64,000 bases of DNA from Miscanthus floridulus (Eukaryota; Streptophyta; Magnoliopsida; Poales; Poaceae). Every line of letters starts with the position of its first letter. Position 1 is the stretch's first letter. Shown piece after piece: positions 34,685 to 46,552 of the stretch. Below the pieces are notes generated by a model that saw nothing but the letters and a program-made list of their open reading frames with translations, had not been told where the DNA came from and made no database searches. The DNA is taken from assembly GCF_019320115.1 (NCBI RefSeq), contig NC_089581.1, positions 93,308,802 to 93,372,801 of the forward strand. Direction: 5' to 3'. Position numbers and translations under genes: made by a program.

Positions 34685-37600
34685 TGTCACAGAACCATCC
34701 AATTTATAAGACCACAAGTACAAAAACAATCGCTGAAATGATCAAATTCTCGCACTTGAGCCCATATAAACCCGGTAGTCAACTGAAACCACGAAGGATT
34801 TCAAACCAACTTGCATACAACCAAGATCATAGTAATTCAACATAACACATTACACGTTACAACATTTCACAAAGAGTTTGCAGATAGATTACAACACATC
34901 AGAGTCATAGTTATTACAAACCAAGTCTTGTAAAGTAGCGAAAGCAAATAGTTTAACTCACACACACGAGTTCAAATACAAGTACCGGCTTGCCGATCAC
35001 ATCTCACAAAAGCATTCGAATACGATAAACAGAGATCATGCCCATGATCTAATCTTTGTCACCCACCGGGTGGAGATAGTACTTACAGAAGCCCTGATAA
35101 AGAAAGTCATCTGCAACAAGAGAGAATAAACCCTGAGTACGAGGATGTACTCAGCTAGACTTACCCGTTGGAAACCAAAGATAAAAGACACCAAGGATCA
35201 TGCATAGCTTAATTTAGTGGATCTGGCTGACACTTTCTTTTTGCGGAAAAACATAAGTAATAATGATCAACTCTTAACCGAAGCTAGTAGTAACTTTTAG
35301 CCATTAACCTGTCATCTATATTAGCACTTGTACTAAGCAATCACTTGAGTAAGATGCAAACATTATTAACCATAGCAGGTATAAACTGTGGCAACATTAT
35401 CATCATTCTCCATTTAACCATATCGTTAAATTAAGTGAATCTATGTTGTCGCTGCTTAATCAAGTTCTCACTCTCCGGGAGAGACGGCAATTCAAATCGA
35501 TTCCTATCCAGTTGGAGGGGTATTCCTAAACACAAACCCTGCTTCCCCCATCAGGGTCGCAAACAAGTCACCTTTGGTACAATTCAGGAGTTGCGGGTAT
35601 GATCAGTGCCGCAAAATCAGAGAACCACTCTGCCATGAGTGCTCGGTGACTTAACCCACCCTTGGGCTTACGCCAATGGCTCTCCGCACATCCTTACTGC
35701 CATCCAGATTGTGACCAACTGCTCATGATCCCGACCTGAGTCGAGCTACTAGGCTTTGTGGTCGGAATGACTTATCCGGCCAGCTAAGTGTTAGGCTACG
35801 TGCAACATGACATGAGGACGTATAGCATATTGGTCCTTAAACGACATAGATGGAGTCACTATGTCCAAACCTACACAAGACTCCGCCCGGTCTTAATTCA
35901 TTTTTAACATGGTTCTTTTCCACGATAGCAAATATAGCCAACCGTGACCCACCTCATCCTAAAGCTCACAGGTGACAGGAAATCACCCGACTTCTACCGC
36001 ACTAAGCATGGCTAAGCATTTAACCCGTTCCTGAACTTAAATAGGATTCAAGTGCGATATCTGGACAAGGATAGATATATAATGCAACAATTGGTTCCAA
36101 CCAATTCCTATACTTAAAGCATCATCAACAATAAAAGATACTCAAGATATTTGTAAAAATAGGGGAGACTTAGAATGCTCTAGGGTTGCCTTTCTGGAAA
36201 GAGGATGGGTGGTGGTCAGGGCACTCGGGCAACTCCTCCTTGGTGGCTACTTCGTCGATTGCCTGAACCTTAGGCTCCTCCTCCTATCTCGCTCCCTCGA
36301 ACTCCAGAAGCTTTACTCCCTCTGGCACACCTATTGCATATATGCGCAAGATAAATATCATGGATGCACATGAACGAAGTTAGGGATGCTCGGGGAATGC
36401 ACATGCTTACTGCAGTCCGCATATTATAACTTAAGCTCTATTCAAATCACTTTAACTTACTAAGTTTATACAACCTAATGTACAATTGCTCATCTTCAGT
36501 TAAGGACCTAGTACCTGCACCTAATCATGTTCTCAAGTTAGGCTAGCACCTAAACAATCAACAAGAACATTGCAACAAAGCATACACACAAACATTCGTA
36601 TTTTAGGAAAATAGGAACTATACAACAGTACAGTAAACTGCTCATAACCAGAGATCTACAATTCAAAATTACAAGCAACAAGACAATTTGGAAAGCTTAT
36701 GAAATTGTCTACAATTCATTTTCAGACCTCAAGGCATGATTCCAACCTTTAAAAGGTCGAATTTACAGAACCACATAATCAGGTCCAAACAAGACAGAGA
36801 GCAAGCAAAACTGTGATCCAGCTTTGAATGACTATAACTCCTAAACTACTAGGCCAAAAGCCACCAAATTTTAACAGGAGCTAGATACATAAGTTCTCTA
36901 CAACTTTTGTATTCACCACTTTCCCAGGAAACCAAATTATCATGGTGAACTTTGCAAAGTTCCCTGAGCTGTCCAGAAAGACATAATGCAAGAAAATAAT
37001 TATTAACTTATGTGGCAAACATATAAATGGACAAAACCAACTTTACTAACTCATCACACATATCACAAGAACACCAGAAAGTAAGGTGTTCATCACCAAT
37101 TTATTTCTTTTAATGCATTTCTTAATTTATCTAATTATTTAAGAGGAATAATAAACATATATGAAAACTGCACCATTTAATCTACAAAAATTACAGTACG
37201 TGTTAAATGCTTCAAGTAGGGTACGGTAAAAATTTCACATCATTTGAACAAGTATAACATCCTACACAAAAATAACAAAGCATAAAGGCTTAAAATAACA
37301 TAAATAGGAAAACCTAGTGAAAAGTGTCAAGCAACAGATTTTATATTTTTCTTAGCATCCTTAAGGTACTAGGACAACCTCCAATAAATTTCATGGTCAT
37401 TGGATTCGTAGATTCATTATTAAAATTCACACAAGGATCATCTAATGATAAAAGGAAAATCTATAACTCAAAAACTATTCATGCACTGACTTTAAAATTT
37501 TTACCAGAGCTTCTAATCATCAAGAAGAGCTTACCATCCAAATTTCATAATTTTTGGAGCACAAGAACTCTAGGTATGAATTAAACAAGTTTGCATCTAT

Positions 37601-39573
37601 TTAAAAACACATTTCAAGTTTCAATTTAATTCTTCCAGAAACTATACTAGAAGTGCTAATATTATATTTTTCCTAAATACTACACTTCACTAAGATCCTA
37701 ATAAAATTGGAACCACCCAATTTGGATCTACCAAACTGGAGATATAAATTTTACAAAACAGCACTGATATCTGAAATATTTGAACTATCTTTCTAACTCT
37801 AAGTCACTAACAACCGGGGTCCGCTTGTCAGCGAAACAAAAACAGATCACGGCGCAGGATCGGCGCTAGCTCACTAATGGTGACTTCTCCGGTGATGAGG
37901 AGGGTACCTCCATGTTCACCTTGACCTCCTGCACTGATTGACCTCCTAAACCTAAACCCTACCGACCTCTAGGTACGTCGGCCATGGCGCACGGTGGCTC
38001 GGCCATGGCGCACAGTGGCGCTCCGATGAACCCCAGCGCTAGATGCCTGGACAAGGCGTGCATTAGCTTCCTAGGACCATGGCGGACCTTCCTATGCTAC
38101 TGCTACCAGCTGCGGTGAAATGGTTGAGCATGGCCACGTGAGGCCACCTGCGGCGGCCATGGCGCGGCGGTGCTTGGTCATGTTCTGGCTCGGCTGGACC
38201 GACATTGTCGGTAGCATCATAACCGGAGCATCTACACATGATGTGGAATATGAGACGAGAGCTAGGGAAGGGGAAGAGGTGTCATGCTGTGATGGCCACG
38301 GTGGACCGCGAGTGTGGCAGTGCTCCGGTGAGCTTTGTCCAGGGCAGATCCGGCAATAGCCACTTACCTAGAGCTCGGTTGGCTCAGAGAACATGTTGAG
38401 CCGATAGGGAGGAAGATGGTGGAGCTTGGGGCTAGCTGGAGGTAGCAATTTTGCAGTGGCGAGGGAGCTAGGTGACGGCAACACGCTTGGCAGCAATGGC
38501 AGAGGCGCGGCGCTCTGCTTCAGGCGAACTGGCGAGGTGAGGAGGCGCGAATGAAGTGAGTAAGTGAGCCAACGGCGTGTGGCATCTTCATGGCAGCAAT
38601 AGCCCAACCAGTGGGGGCAGTACCAGCATACGGCCGCCACTTGGCAAGCTTGGCCTGATGCCGGTCGGCCACTGTGCCGGACTGAATCTTCGATTCAGTG
38701 CTCAACGGTGCCGATTGACGAGGCAAGTTCATCGCTCCATATCTGCTAAACCATGATGATCTAGCTCATAGCATAGTTGACAAAGTTGGAGATCTAAATG
38801 AGGACTACAACTTTTACAATTGGAGCTTGATCTAGTTTGGCTTGGTTTGGGAGATAGAAGGCTCAAAACATTGACACATGAAACTGAAAATCAGTTCCAA
38901 GACTTAGAAAAATTCTAAGTCTCCAAATAGACCTCAAAACTGACTTGTGGGCCCTTTTTGAGCATGTTCTGCATATTTTCATAAGATGGTCATAAAATAA
39001 CCTTTGTTCCTTATATAATTTGATACAACTTTGCTTTTGGTTGCTTAGACATGCAAACAATCTAAGCTGTACTTTTTGAATAGTCAAACAAAAGAGCTCT
39101 AGGGGTCAACACAAGTCAAACCATTACTTGAAAGCATAATTAGGCAATATGGTCAACATGAACATTGTTCCTAATGACATTCTAAGTGTAGCTAAGTTGT
39201 TTAAGAGGATAATTAGCCACACCACATATTGATCACACAAAAATCAAGCATCGCATGTATTGAAACAAGGAAGAACAAGTGAAATGTTACTTTTTGTTTC
39301 AAAGCCATGTTTCATATGTTCCATGAGTTTGTTACATAGTACTAACTAACCATGTTACTAAAGTATGTGACATGTGTCAAGAGTGGGTTGCACATGTTGC
39401 ACTTGATTATTGCACACTATTCATTTCATAAAACAAACACACATGGAATAGAACGATATGTTGCAATGTTTCAAAAGCATGTTTCAACAATCCAAGCTCA
39501 TGAATGGATGAATGATGCTCATGTTTATGAAATGCCGGTGCAAATGTGGAAGCCAAACACCTGGGGTGTTACA
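34685..39573 (-). repeat. Element B 5' LTR
   Basis: 4889 bp, from TGTCACAGAACC to GGGGTGTTACA on the plus strand. Its left 0.9 kb matches 30216-31092 and, inverted, the end of A's 3' LTR near 42000-42647. The U3 half has little visible similarity to A's beyond the terminal TGTAACACCCCAG. The open frames inside it are short and unconvincing. Confidence 0.85.
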
Positions 39574-39578
39574 ATTTA
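39574..39578. repeat. Target site duplication of element B, right
   Basis: ATTTA, identical to 30211-30215. Confidence 0.9.
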
Positions 39579-39882
39579 TACCCAGGCCCTGTGCATGACT
39601 CCTGTCTAAGCATGACTTATTACAATTTTTGACCCTAGAGAAAACATTCCTAATTTAAGATAACTTGGACTCTAATTTTTCCCTTTTTGTAGAGTCTGAC
39701 ATGCTTCGTCCTGGCGCCAAACATAGCCTCTGTTGTTATCTGCTGGCGCTATATGGAAAGCCGATTCTATTTTCTGCATTTGAATCAGTGGTCCTGATCT
39801 GCATGTAATTGATTCCTTGGTGACATGATCTTGGGAGCTTTTGGGTCCCAGTAACATCTTCTTTCAAATTTTGGTGTAAACA
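39579..39882 (-). repeat. Element E 5' LTR, outer part
   Basis: Continues the LTR after B and matches 20394-20700. Ends GGTGTAAACA, followed by the target duplication CATAC. Confidence 0.9.
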
Positions 39883-41226
39883 CATACTTGTAATATGGTC
39901 TTTCTATTTAATCTTAATTAATTGCTAGATTCTAGTGAAATTAATTGGGGTAAAAATACATAACATATGATCATACAAATTTTTACACAGTATTCTCATG
40001 CTAGGAGGAAAGTAAGAAAAATATTAAATCTATTTCTTGACACTTTTCACTATTCTAAACTATTTTTGCTAAAATAAGCATATGTAACTTGTAATTTTTT
40101 GTAGAGGTAGCTATACTTATCGAAATTCCATCAAATTTGTACAGGAGACTAATAGGGTCATGTGTAGCCTAATGTAATTTTCTAGGAATTTATTGAGCAC
40201 TGGAAATATTTACTCTGTAAATCACCTTATTATCTAAGGAAATTAATAAATAAATATAAATAAATTAGTTAGGCTTAACCATGATGTTTTCTATAGTGTG
40301 TGTGATGCATATAATCTGTTGATACTATTAGTGTGGCTTAGAAGTATTTTTTATAGGCAATTAGTTAATTATTGCTTTATAATTCAACTAGATGATTGCA
40401 TGTATAGTTTCTATTGTGGTGATGATTTCATGATGATAATGGTCTTTTCTGTAAAACTTGTTAGTAACAAAGTTGTATATAACTTACTTATATACTTGGT
40501 ATTAAATTTTTATAGTCATAGCTCTTATGGTTTAAGAATTATGGCCGTTAGAAGTCTGCTGTCAGAAATGCTTATTTTCTAGATAGATCTGAAAGATTGA
40601 ATTGTTGGACCTAGATAACTGCTGAATCACTTTGTGATGATTAAAATAAAGTGGTAGCTAATATCATATGCTTTCTAGAAAGTCCACAACTATATTAATT
40701 AGACATGTATAACTCCCATTATGGTCAAAACAAGTGGTTGTTGTCTTGTAGTCGAGAAAATGATTTGTATAAGTGTTTGTTTAAGTTAGTAGAGAAGAGA
40801 TATGCACCTACTCAGTAAAAGAAAATGTAACTTGTTATCACCTTAATGCAATGATGCTGAGAACGCTTATGAGGATGCATTCATCACATCATATCATATT
40901 ATACATGTCATTATATAGGCATCCATGATATCTTATTTCCTGCTCATGCATATAGGATCGTCTAAGGGGATAACTCTATTGGAATTCAATGAAGAGCCAG
41001 AGGAACAACAGGAGGCACCTTAGCCCATAGCTCTAGAAGGTGAGGAGCAAGCTCTTGAGGACCTACCCAAGTGCTCGGATCACAGACCAACTTCTTTTAT
41101 CAAAGGCAAGCCCCGGAGCATTCTAAGTCTCCCATGTTTTACAAAATATCACTTGAGTCCTTTTATGTTTGATGCATTAGGTTATAAGAGTTGATTAGAA
41201 ATACTTTATGCATAGCACCACCTTAT

Positions 41227-41272
<46 letters not shown>

Positions 41273-42647
41273 TTAACCCTGTGTAGGTCTAGGATCGAAT
41301 ATTTGCTTAGCCATGCTTAGACCGGTAGAAGTTGGGTGATTTCCTGTCACCTATGAGATATAGGTGGATAACGAAGCATGGTTGGCTATATTTGCTATCG
41401 TGGAAAAGAGCCATGGGGTAATGTAACTAAAGGTTGGATGGAGTCTATGCGTAGGTTGACTCATGTGATTCTGTCTATGCTGATTAAGGACCATACCATT
41501 GTTGTAACTTTTGTCGAGATTGAACGCATGCCTCTCACTTAGCTGGCCAAATAACTCATTCTGACCACGAAGCCAAGTAGTTCAACTCAGGTTGGGCCCC
41601 ATTCTACAAAAGTGTGTGCTCTAGATGGTAGTAAGGATGTGTGGGGAGCCAGACATGAGCCCAAGGGTAGGGTAGTCCTGATCGTCCTAGCAGCTGGTCA
41701 TCCCTAATTGTGCGACACTGATCGAACCCACGAAATGTGTACCTAAGTTATACCAAAGGTGACCTAAGGTGACCGTTGATCTGTGCTGCCTAGGTTTGTG
41801 GTAGGAATAAATTCCCAGCTGGTTGAAATCGATTCGAATCGCTGTCTCTCCTGAACAGTGAGAAACTTGGCTATCTCCAGCATCATAGTAACTATATTAT
41901 GGAATATGATGGTTATGTTGAACATGGAATTTTTACACCGGCTATGGTTACTACTATATGCTACTAAATAACATACCAAATGTTTGGCACAGGTTAGTCG
42001 CTAATCTAGAAATGAATAGCTATAATTAACTTAATGATAGAATTATAAATGTACAACTAAATTAGTCGCTTTTTACGCAAATGTTGTAAAGCTAACTCCA
42101 CTTATAAAGCCTTGCATAATCCTTGGAGTCACTTTATTTTTGGTTTATGACGGGTAAGTCTAGATGAGTACCTTCTTATACTTAGGGTTTATTTCCCATT
42201 GTTGCAGATAATATGATGTATCATGGCTATTGTAAGAACTGTTTTTGTCTCGCCGTGGACGATGAGTAGGGCCCTAGGCAAGGCGTCTCTCATTAATTCC
42301 TCTCTTATGCTTTTGCAGAAATGTGATCATGAGCTAGCACCGTATTTGAACAATGATGATAGATGTTGGTTTCAAATTTTATTTGCTTCCGCTACTATTT
42401 TACCTAAACTTGGTTTGTAATAACTTTTAATCATACTCTGATGTATGGAACTATATTTGTGAACTTTATGTAATGTGTCACATGTATGTTGAATAATGTA
42501 TGATCTCGGTTGTATGTTGATGGTTAATCAAGACCTTTCATGGTACTCGATGGACTACCAGGTTTATATGGGCTCAAGTATGACAGTGCGACCGCTTGTG
42601 GGCTGCTATTGTACTTGTGCTCTTATAAATTGGATGGTTCTACTACA
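39883..42647 (+). repeat. Element A 3' LTR, second part
   Basis: Resumes A's LTR after E. Together with 17143-18898 the LTR is 4521 bp. The final part (about 42050-42647) matches the inverse of B's LTR end, including TTTATATGGGCTCAAGT and GTGCTCTTATAAATTGGA, and stops at GGTTCTACTACA. There are no supported genes. Confidence 0.85.
41229..41270. repeat. (AT)21 microsatellite
   Basis: Forty-two uninterrupted bases of AT inside A's 3' LTR. Confidence 0.95.
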
Positions 42648-44508
42648 AGAACAACCTCAATGTTGCTTCCGTTGGAGCCAAGGAGGAATGCTTGGCGATG
42701 AGCCAATGATCGTGAGCTATGAAGTCGATGCTCGAGTGCTCCTAGGTTGAGATCTATGGGGCGAAAGGTCTCCCAACAATAGCGAGTTGTGGGACGCCTT
42801 TCCACCTTTTAGGGTCCCCCACAGTTGTTCAGACCGAGGAGCCATATGTGTGCCAACCATAGGGAGCCAAGCAGCCTAGGCCACCCATGATATTGTTCAT
42901 CCCTGTCTTTGTGGAACTTCCTCTAACACCCAAGTAGGATGAACACCAGCAGGGTGTAGCAGAACCTGATCTTGAAAGATCCTTCCCAGCGATGGCGAAG
43001 TCACCGAGACAAGCCATGAGCCATGGCACTCAGAGAAAGTAGACACTCTCTCGCATAGATTGGATGCCTAAGAGACTCAAAAGCCAGGAAGAGGGAGGGG
43101 GTGAGATTCGCTACCCTCCTCCACCTCAACATAAATAGACAGCACGAAGATTAAGGTGAAGAAGATGGTGGTCAACATTCAAGACGGGTGTGGACACCAA
43201 GACGCACTCATAACTTGAGTGACGAAAGATGTAGTGGTCCTATCTCCTAGGCGTCACAAGACTCAAGAATGTTCTATGGTGCACAACTACCCATGAGTGG
43301 GCTCCTCTATGATGCAAAGTGGCTAGGGGAGGCCAATAGGCATCACAAGACTCAAGAATGTTCTATGGTGCACAACTACCCATGAGTGGGCTCCTCTATG
43401 ACGCAAAGTGGCTAGGGGAGGCCAATAGCCCCCGTAGATTCATGTGCCGAGCGATCCACAACCCTATGTTGTGTTTAGGTAACTTTCTCTTAGGCTAGTC
43501 CTTAGATGGACTTGAGGCCACAAAAGGGATAGGGGCAGGGAGGAGATGGGCCCCTGTAGCTCTAATCGGTGGTGTAGAGCCACATGACCATCTCTCTATG
43601 TGTTTGAGTCATCCGCTTCGAAGTCACCTAGGTTGACCGCCTCTACGCGAAGGTAGCTTGCCCTCTAACTACTATGGAGGCGGTCGAGGATTGATGGGCT
43701 TGATGGCCAATGATTTATGGGATGTCTCTCAATGAGGCATAGCTAAACTCCATGTCGATTGGATAGGATATTGGGTCCTGCTCGAACTACCCATCAAAAC
43801 CGATGAGGCGCATCGCTCTGACCATGTGGTTACGGTGGACATGCCTCTCCCCACATGGGGCAAAATCAAACCTACCTGTAACCAGGCAACACGACCTCTT
43901 GAGGTTGGCATGGACATCAGGAAAAAGTGGAGTTGGGTCCCCATGACCCTATAAGAAGTCAAGGCCAAGCCTTGACTGACTCCTCCCTGCATCCTAGGTC
44001 TCAGACCTAAGGCCAGCTCTAGAGACTCACAAACTGTTAGAGGTCTACGACCTCCCTAGGAGAGATCGATGAAGTAGATGGCCAAGGTAACACAGTAGAC
44101 TCTTCCTCATGAAGCTATGTGGAGCCCAAAGTGTGATCACAGCTTGGTCACATAGAAAAAGAAAAAAGTTCCAAGACCTACAAGCCAATGCACGATCATA
44201 AAAAACCTCAAGACCACGTGAAAAGGGGTCAGGGAAAAATTCCTCCCATCATTAGGCCAAAACGGCCATTCTGGCGACCCTAAAACATGGTACACTGGCA
44301 TAGCAAGGCTCAGTAGTCATGTACTATGTCATTAGGGTGTCCTAACAAGGCCGAATGCAATGGCCACCTATCGCATTAAACACACCAACCCAAGAGGGGT
44401 CGAGCGATGAAGCTCGAATAGGCCACAACTATGAATCCATGCATGAATACACATGCATCTTAGCGCTTTCATGATCACTTCGTGATCATAAAAATCCTCA
44501 AGGGCTAC
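42648..44508 (+). mobile_element. Tail of a Tat-like element G
   Basis: Sequence into which A inserted. No recognisable pol. It ends in a purine-rich CTCAAGGGCTAC followed by an LTR-like start, as in RIRE2-type elements. On the minus strand 43990-42700 shows stretches with coding-like composition (for instance MSTVTTWSERCASSVLMG) broken by stops and shifts, which might be another antisense gene. I recognise no domain. Confidence 0.4.
43249..43426. repeat. 89-bp tandem duplication in G
   Basis: 43249-43337 and 43338-43426 differ at only about three bases. Each begins AGGC(G/A)TCACAAGACTC and ends GAGGCCAAT. Confidence 0.9.
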
Positions 44509-44694
44509 TATTGGGGTTATAACCCCAAGTTGTCTCAATGCATCAATTAGTTAGCAGGCCGAGCGACCCACAATACGTCAGCCAGCAAGAACCTGAGCAA
44601 TCGAGGCCCAGCTGATCCAAGAAAACAGGCCAAGCACTACGACGAGGGCTGGACACGATGCCTTCATTAGACTTAGCCGCATAGTGTTGGGCCC
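44509..44694 (+). repeat. Start of element G 3' LTR
   Basis: TATTGGGGTTATAACCCC after a purine tract parallels TGGAGGGTATGACCCC at the start of C's LTR. It is cut after 186 bp by sequence H. Confidence 0.45.
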
Positions 44695-45590
44695 CTAACT
44701 TAGGGTCCTTTATGGATAATGTATCAGTCCTAAGATCAGTAGTTGATACACACAATTCGAACAAGATTGATATAAAAACCCATACTTTTATTGCTAAGGG
44801 GAAAACATGTTACATGGTTTAGGTTTACATAGCTTGTGCCACTAGCCTTATATCGTACATCAGAGTTCTAAGACAACTGTCCTATGTCAACATGGCTCCA
44901 TTTCCTACAGGCAACTTGGAGTGCGGACGAAACCCTAGACTTATTCCTATAGTGTATTCCTATATCCTAATCGTCATGGTCCTGGCATAGCTCTCTCGTA
45001 CAGCTCCTTCTTTGAGTATACTCTGGGTATGCTATCCTTGTGTAGCTCTAGAAGTTCCGTCCTGGTATGACCTCTTGTAGATTAACTCCTAAAAACATAG
45101 AATGGAGGGGGTAGAGTACATAAAGTACTCAGTAAGCCCTAAACTTTGGGTGGAGGAAGGCTATATGCTGGAGGTGGGTTATGATGGTGGAGGTGGTTGT
45201 AGTGGTTGAGATAAAAGTGGTAGGGTGAAGTAGTTATAATTTGGTTGGATCCTGGTAGAGTATTACTATTCTTACCAGTTCCCGTTACTCATTATAATTA
45301 CCAATTTAGTCAAAATATAGCTTACTAGATCATCACAGTTATAGAAGTCTAATCATAGTATCCCATCCTAGCATTTGCCCATTCTAAGGACGTGGCTATT
45401 CGAATAGATTCAATAAACTCTATAGAGATGTATAAATTTCCCCACATGATAGTCATAGTCAACACTAGGACTAGTGGCGCGATAGGCCTAATGAGACCTC
45501 ATACCCGAAGGAATGCATCCTCAGATTTCTATATAACTCTACCACGGCTTCCAGGGGTTGGAAACACAAAAATCAGGAAGATACCAAATC
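44695..45590 (-). repeat. LTR fragment H
   Basis: Begins TGTTGGGCCCCTAAC. On the minus strand, a GCAATAAAAG polyadenylation-type signal lies near 44795, so the LTR's 3' end is on the left. Text such as AAGTACTCAGTAAGCCC resembles the minus-strand layout of B's LTR. It is cut at 45590 by F. No coding sequence is seen. Confidence 0.45.
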
Positions 45591-46545
45591 TGTAACAACC
45601 CAAAAATCCACACACCAAAAATCACAACTACAAAATTTTTCTTCAAAACCCCATGCAATGTTGAGTGACATGTGTAGGAGCCAACCCTAGGTGTTGCATT
45701 AGTTGTAACCCAACTAAACAATTTCATGAGCATGGCATGTCATTTGTTAATTATGTTTATTTAAATACTGACAAATAAAATATAGCATACATTGTTAATT
45801 CAAATGGTGATTTGGATTTCCATTTGCTTTATGTAATGCCTAACAACTCCTTTAAAGATATAAACCATAAAGTAATTATTAATCAAACCAAAGAATAAAT
45901 GCTTAAAGAGAAAACTATTTCTATTTTTGTATAACAAAACTACACCTATTTTTGTTATACAAAATAGCTAAATAAATTTCCTAATATGTATAAGAGTGTT
46001 GTGGACCACACATCTAATAATCCAATGGATGAGGTACACCAGATTTGAATTCAAACTCCAAATCAAATTTGAATTCAAATAAAGAAGGAAAATAAAACAG
46101 AAAAAGGAAAAGAAAAGAAGAAGGCCCATAGCTAGCTTGGCCTGCTCGGCCCGCCAGCCAGCCCAGCTTACGCGCAGCAGCACCCGGCCAGCCAGCCCAG
46201 CTTGCGCGCGGCAGTGACCAGCCCAGCAAGCCAGCCCAGCATGCGCTCATGCCCGCGCTCCCTTCCTGCTTCGCTTGCTGTCGCTGCCAACCTGACCCCA
46301 CATGTCAGCCACCCCCCACCATAGTATCTTCTCCCTCCCCATGCCAGCATCCCCTCCCGACTGAATCCCGACCAAGGCGACAGGCGAGGGCCCGGGGTCA
46401 CGCGAATCACCTGGCCCTGTCCCCTTAGCGCCGCACCCACGCAACCCTTGCGCCAACCACCCACGCTCATGATACCGTCCGATGCCACCGGCGCATCGTC
46501 AGTCATCCGCCCCGTCCACCATGGATGGAGCTCGGACCTCAGGGC

Positions 46546-46552
46546 TATAAAG
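46546..46552 (+). promoter_or_regulatory. Candidate TATA box of element F LTR
   Basis: TATAAAG in GGGCTATAAAGCAACG, kept unchanged at 56816-56822 in the 3' copy. If used, R-U5 would be more than 4 kb long. Confidence 0.5.

Larger units (their letters stand above)
30216..39573 (-). mobile_element. Pol-less chromovirus relative B
   Basis: 9358 bp, flanked by ATTTA on both sides, inserted in E's 5' LTR. From the right: 5' LTR (39573-34685), tRNA-Met-type primer site, leader, ORF0 (33882-32818), gag (32464-31500), protease (31451-31093), then directly the last 877 bp of the 3' LTR (31092-30216). RT, RNase H, integrase and about 4 kb of the 3' LTR are deleted. Gag and protease match element A closely. 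Confidence 0.9.
18899..39882 (-). mobile_element. Ty3/gypsy Tat-lineage element E, near complete
   Basis: Minus-strand element inserted in A's 3' LTR. LTRs: 18899-20700 (3') and 28720-30215 plus 39579-39882 (5', split by B). The rejoined 5' LTR is 1800 bp against 1802 bp. Internal order from the right: gag, RT, RNase H, integrase, an antisense spliced gene, polypurine tract. No protease motif is found between gag and RT. Over the first 200 bp the two LTRs differ at about one base in ten by my count, so the insertion is old. Confidence 0.9.
13411..42647 (+). mobile_element. Chromovirus A (Tekay/Del type), interrupted
   Basis: Plus-strand Ty3/gypsy element whose own sequence is 13411-18898 and 39883-42647. 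The 20,984 bp between is element E. Its left part, including the 5' LTR, lies left of the window behind C and D. Domains run gag zinc knuckle, protease, RT, RNase H, integrase, chromodomain, then a long 3' LTR. The chromodomain places it in the chromoviruses. All enzymatic domains are broken by stops and frameshifts. Confidence 0.85.

Noticed and set aside
38120..38732. Short GC-rich frames on both strands
   Set aside because: Inside B's LTR. No motifs, no conservation in the other LTR copy, which is deleted there.
41229..41270. (AT)21 as a replication origin or matrix attachment signal
   Set aside because: A simple microsatellite in an LTR with no supporting features.
46014..46506. Long minus-strand frames (95 and 112 codons)
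   Set aside because: GC-rich part of F's LTR with few stop codons. The copy at 56519-56893 does not keep the same frames consistently.
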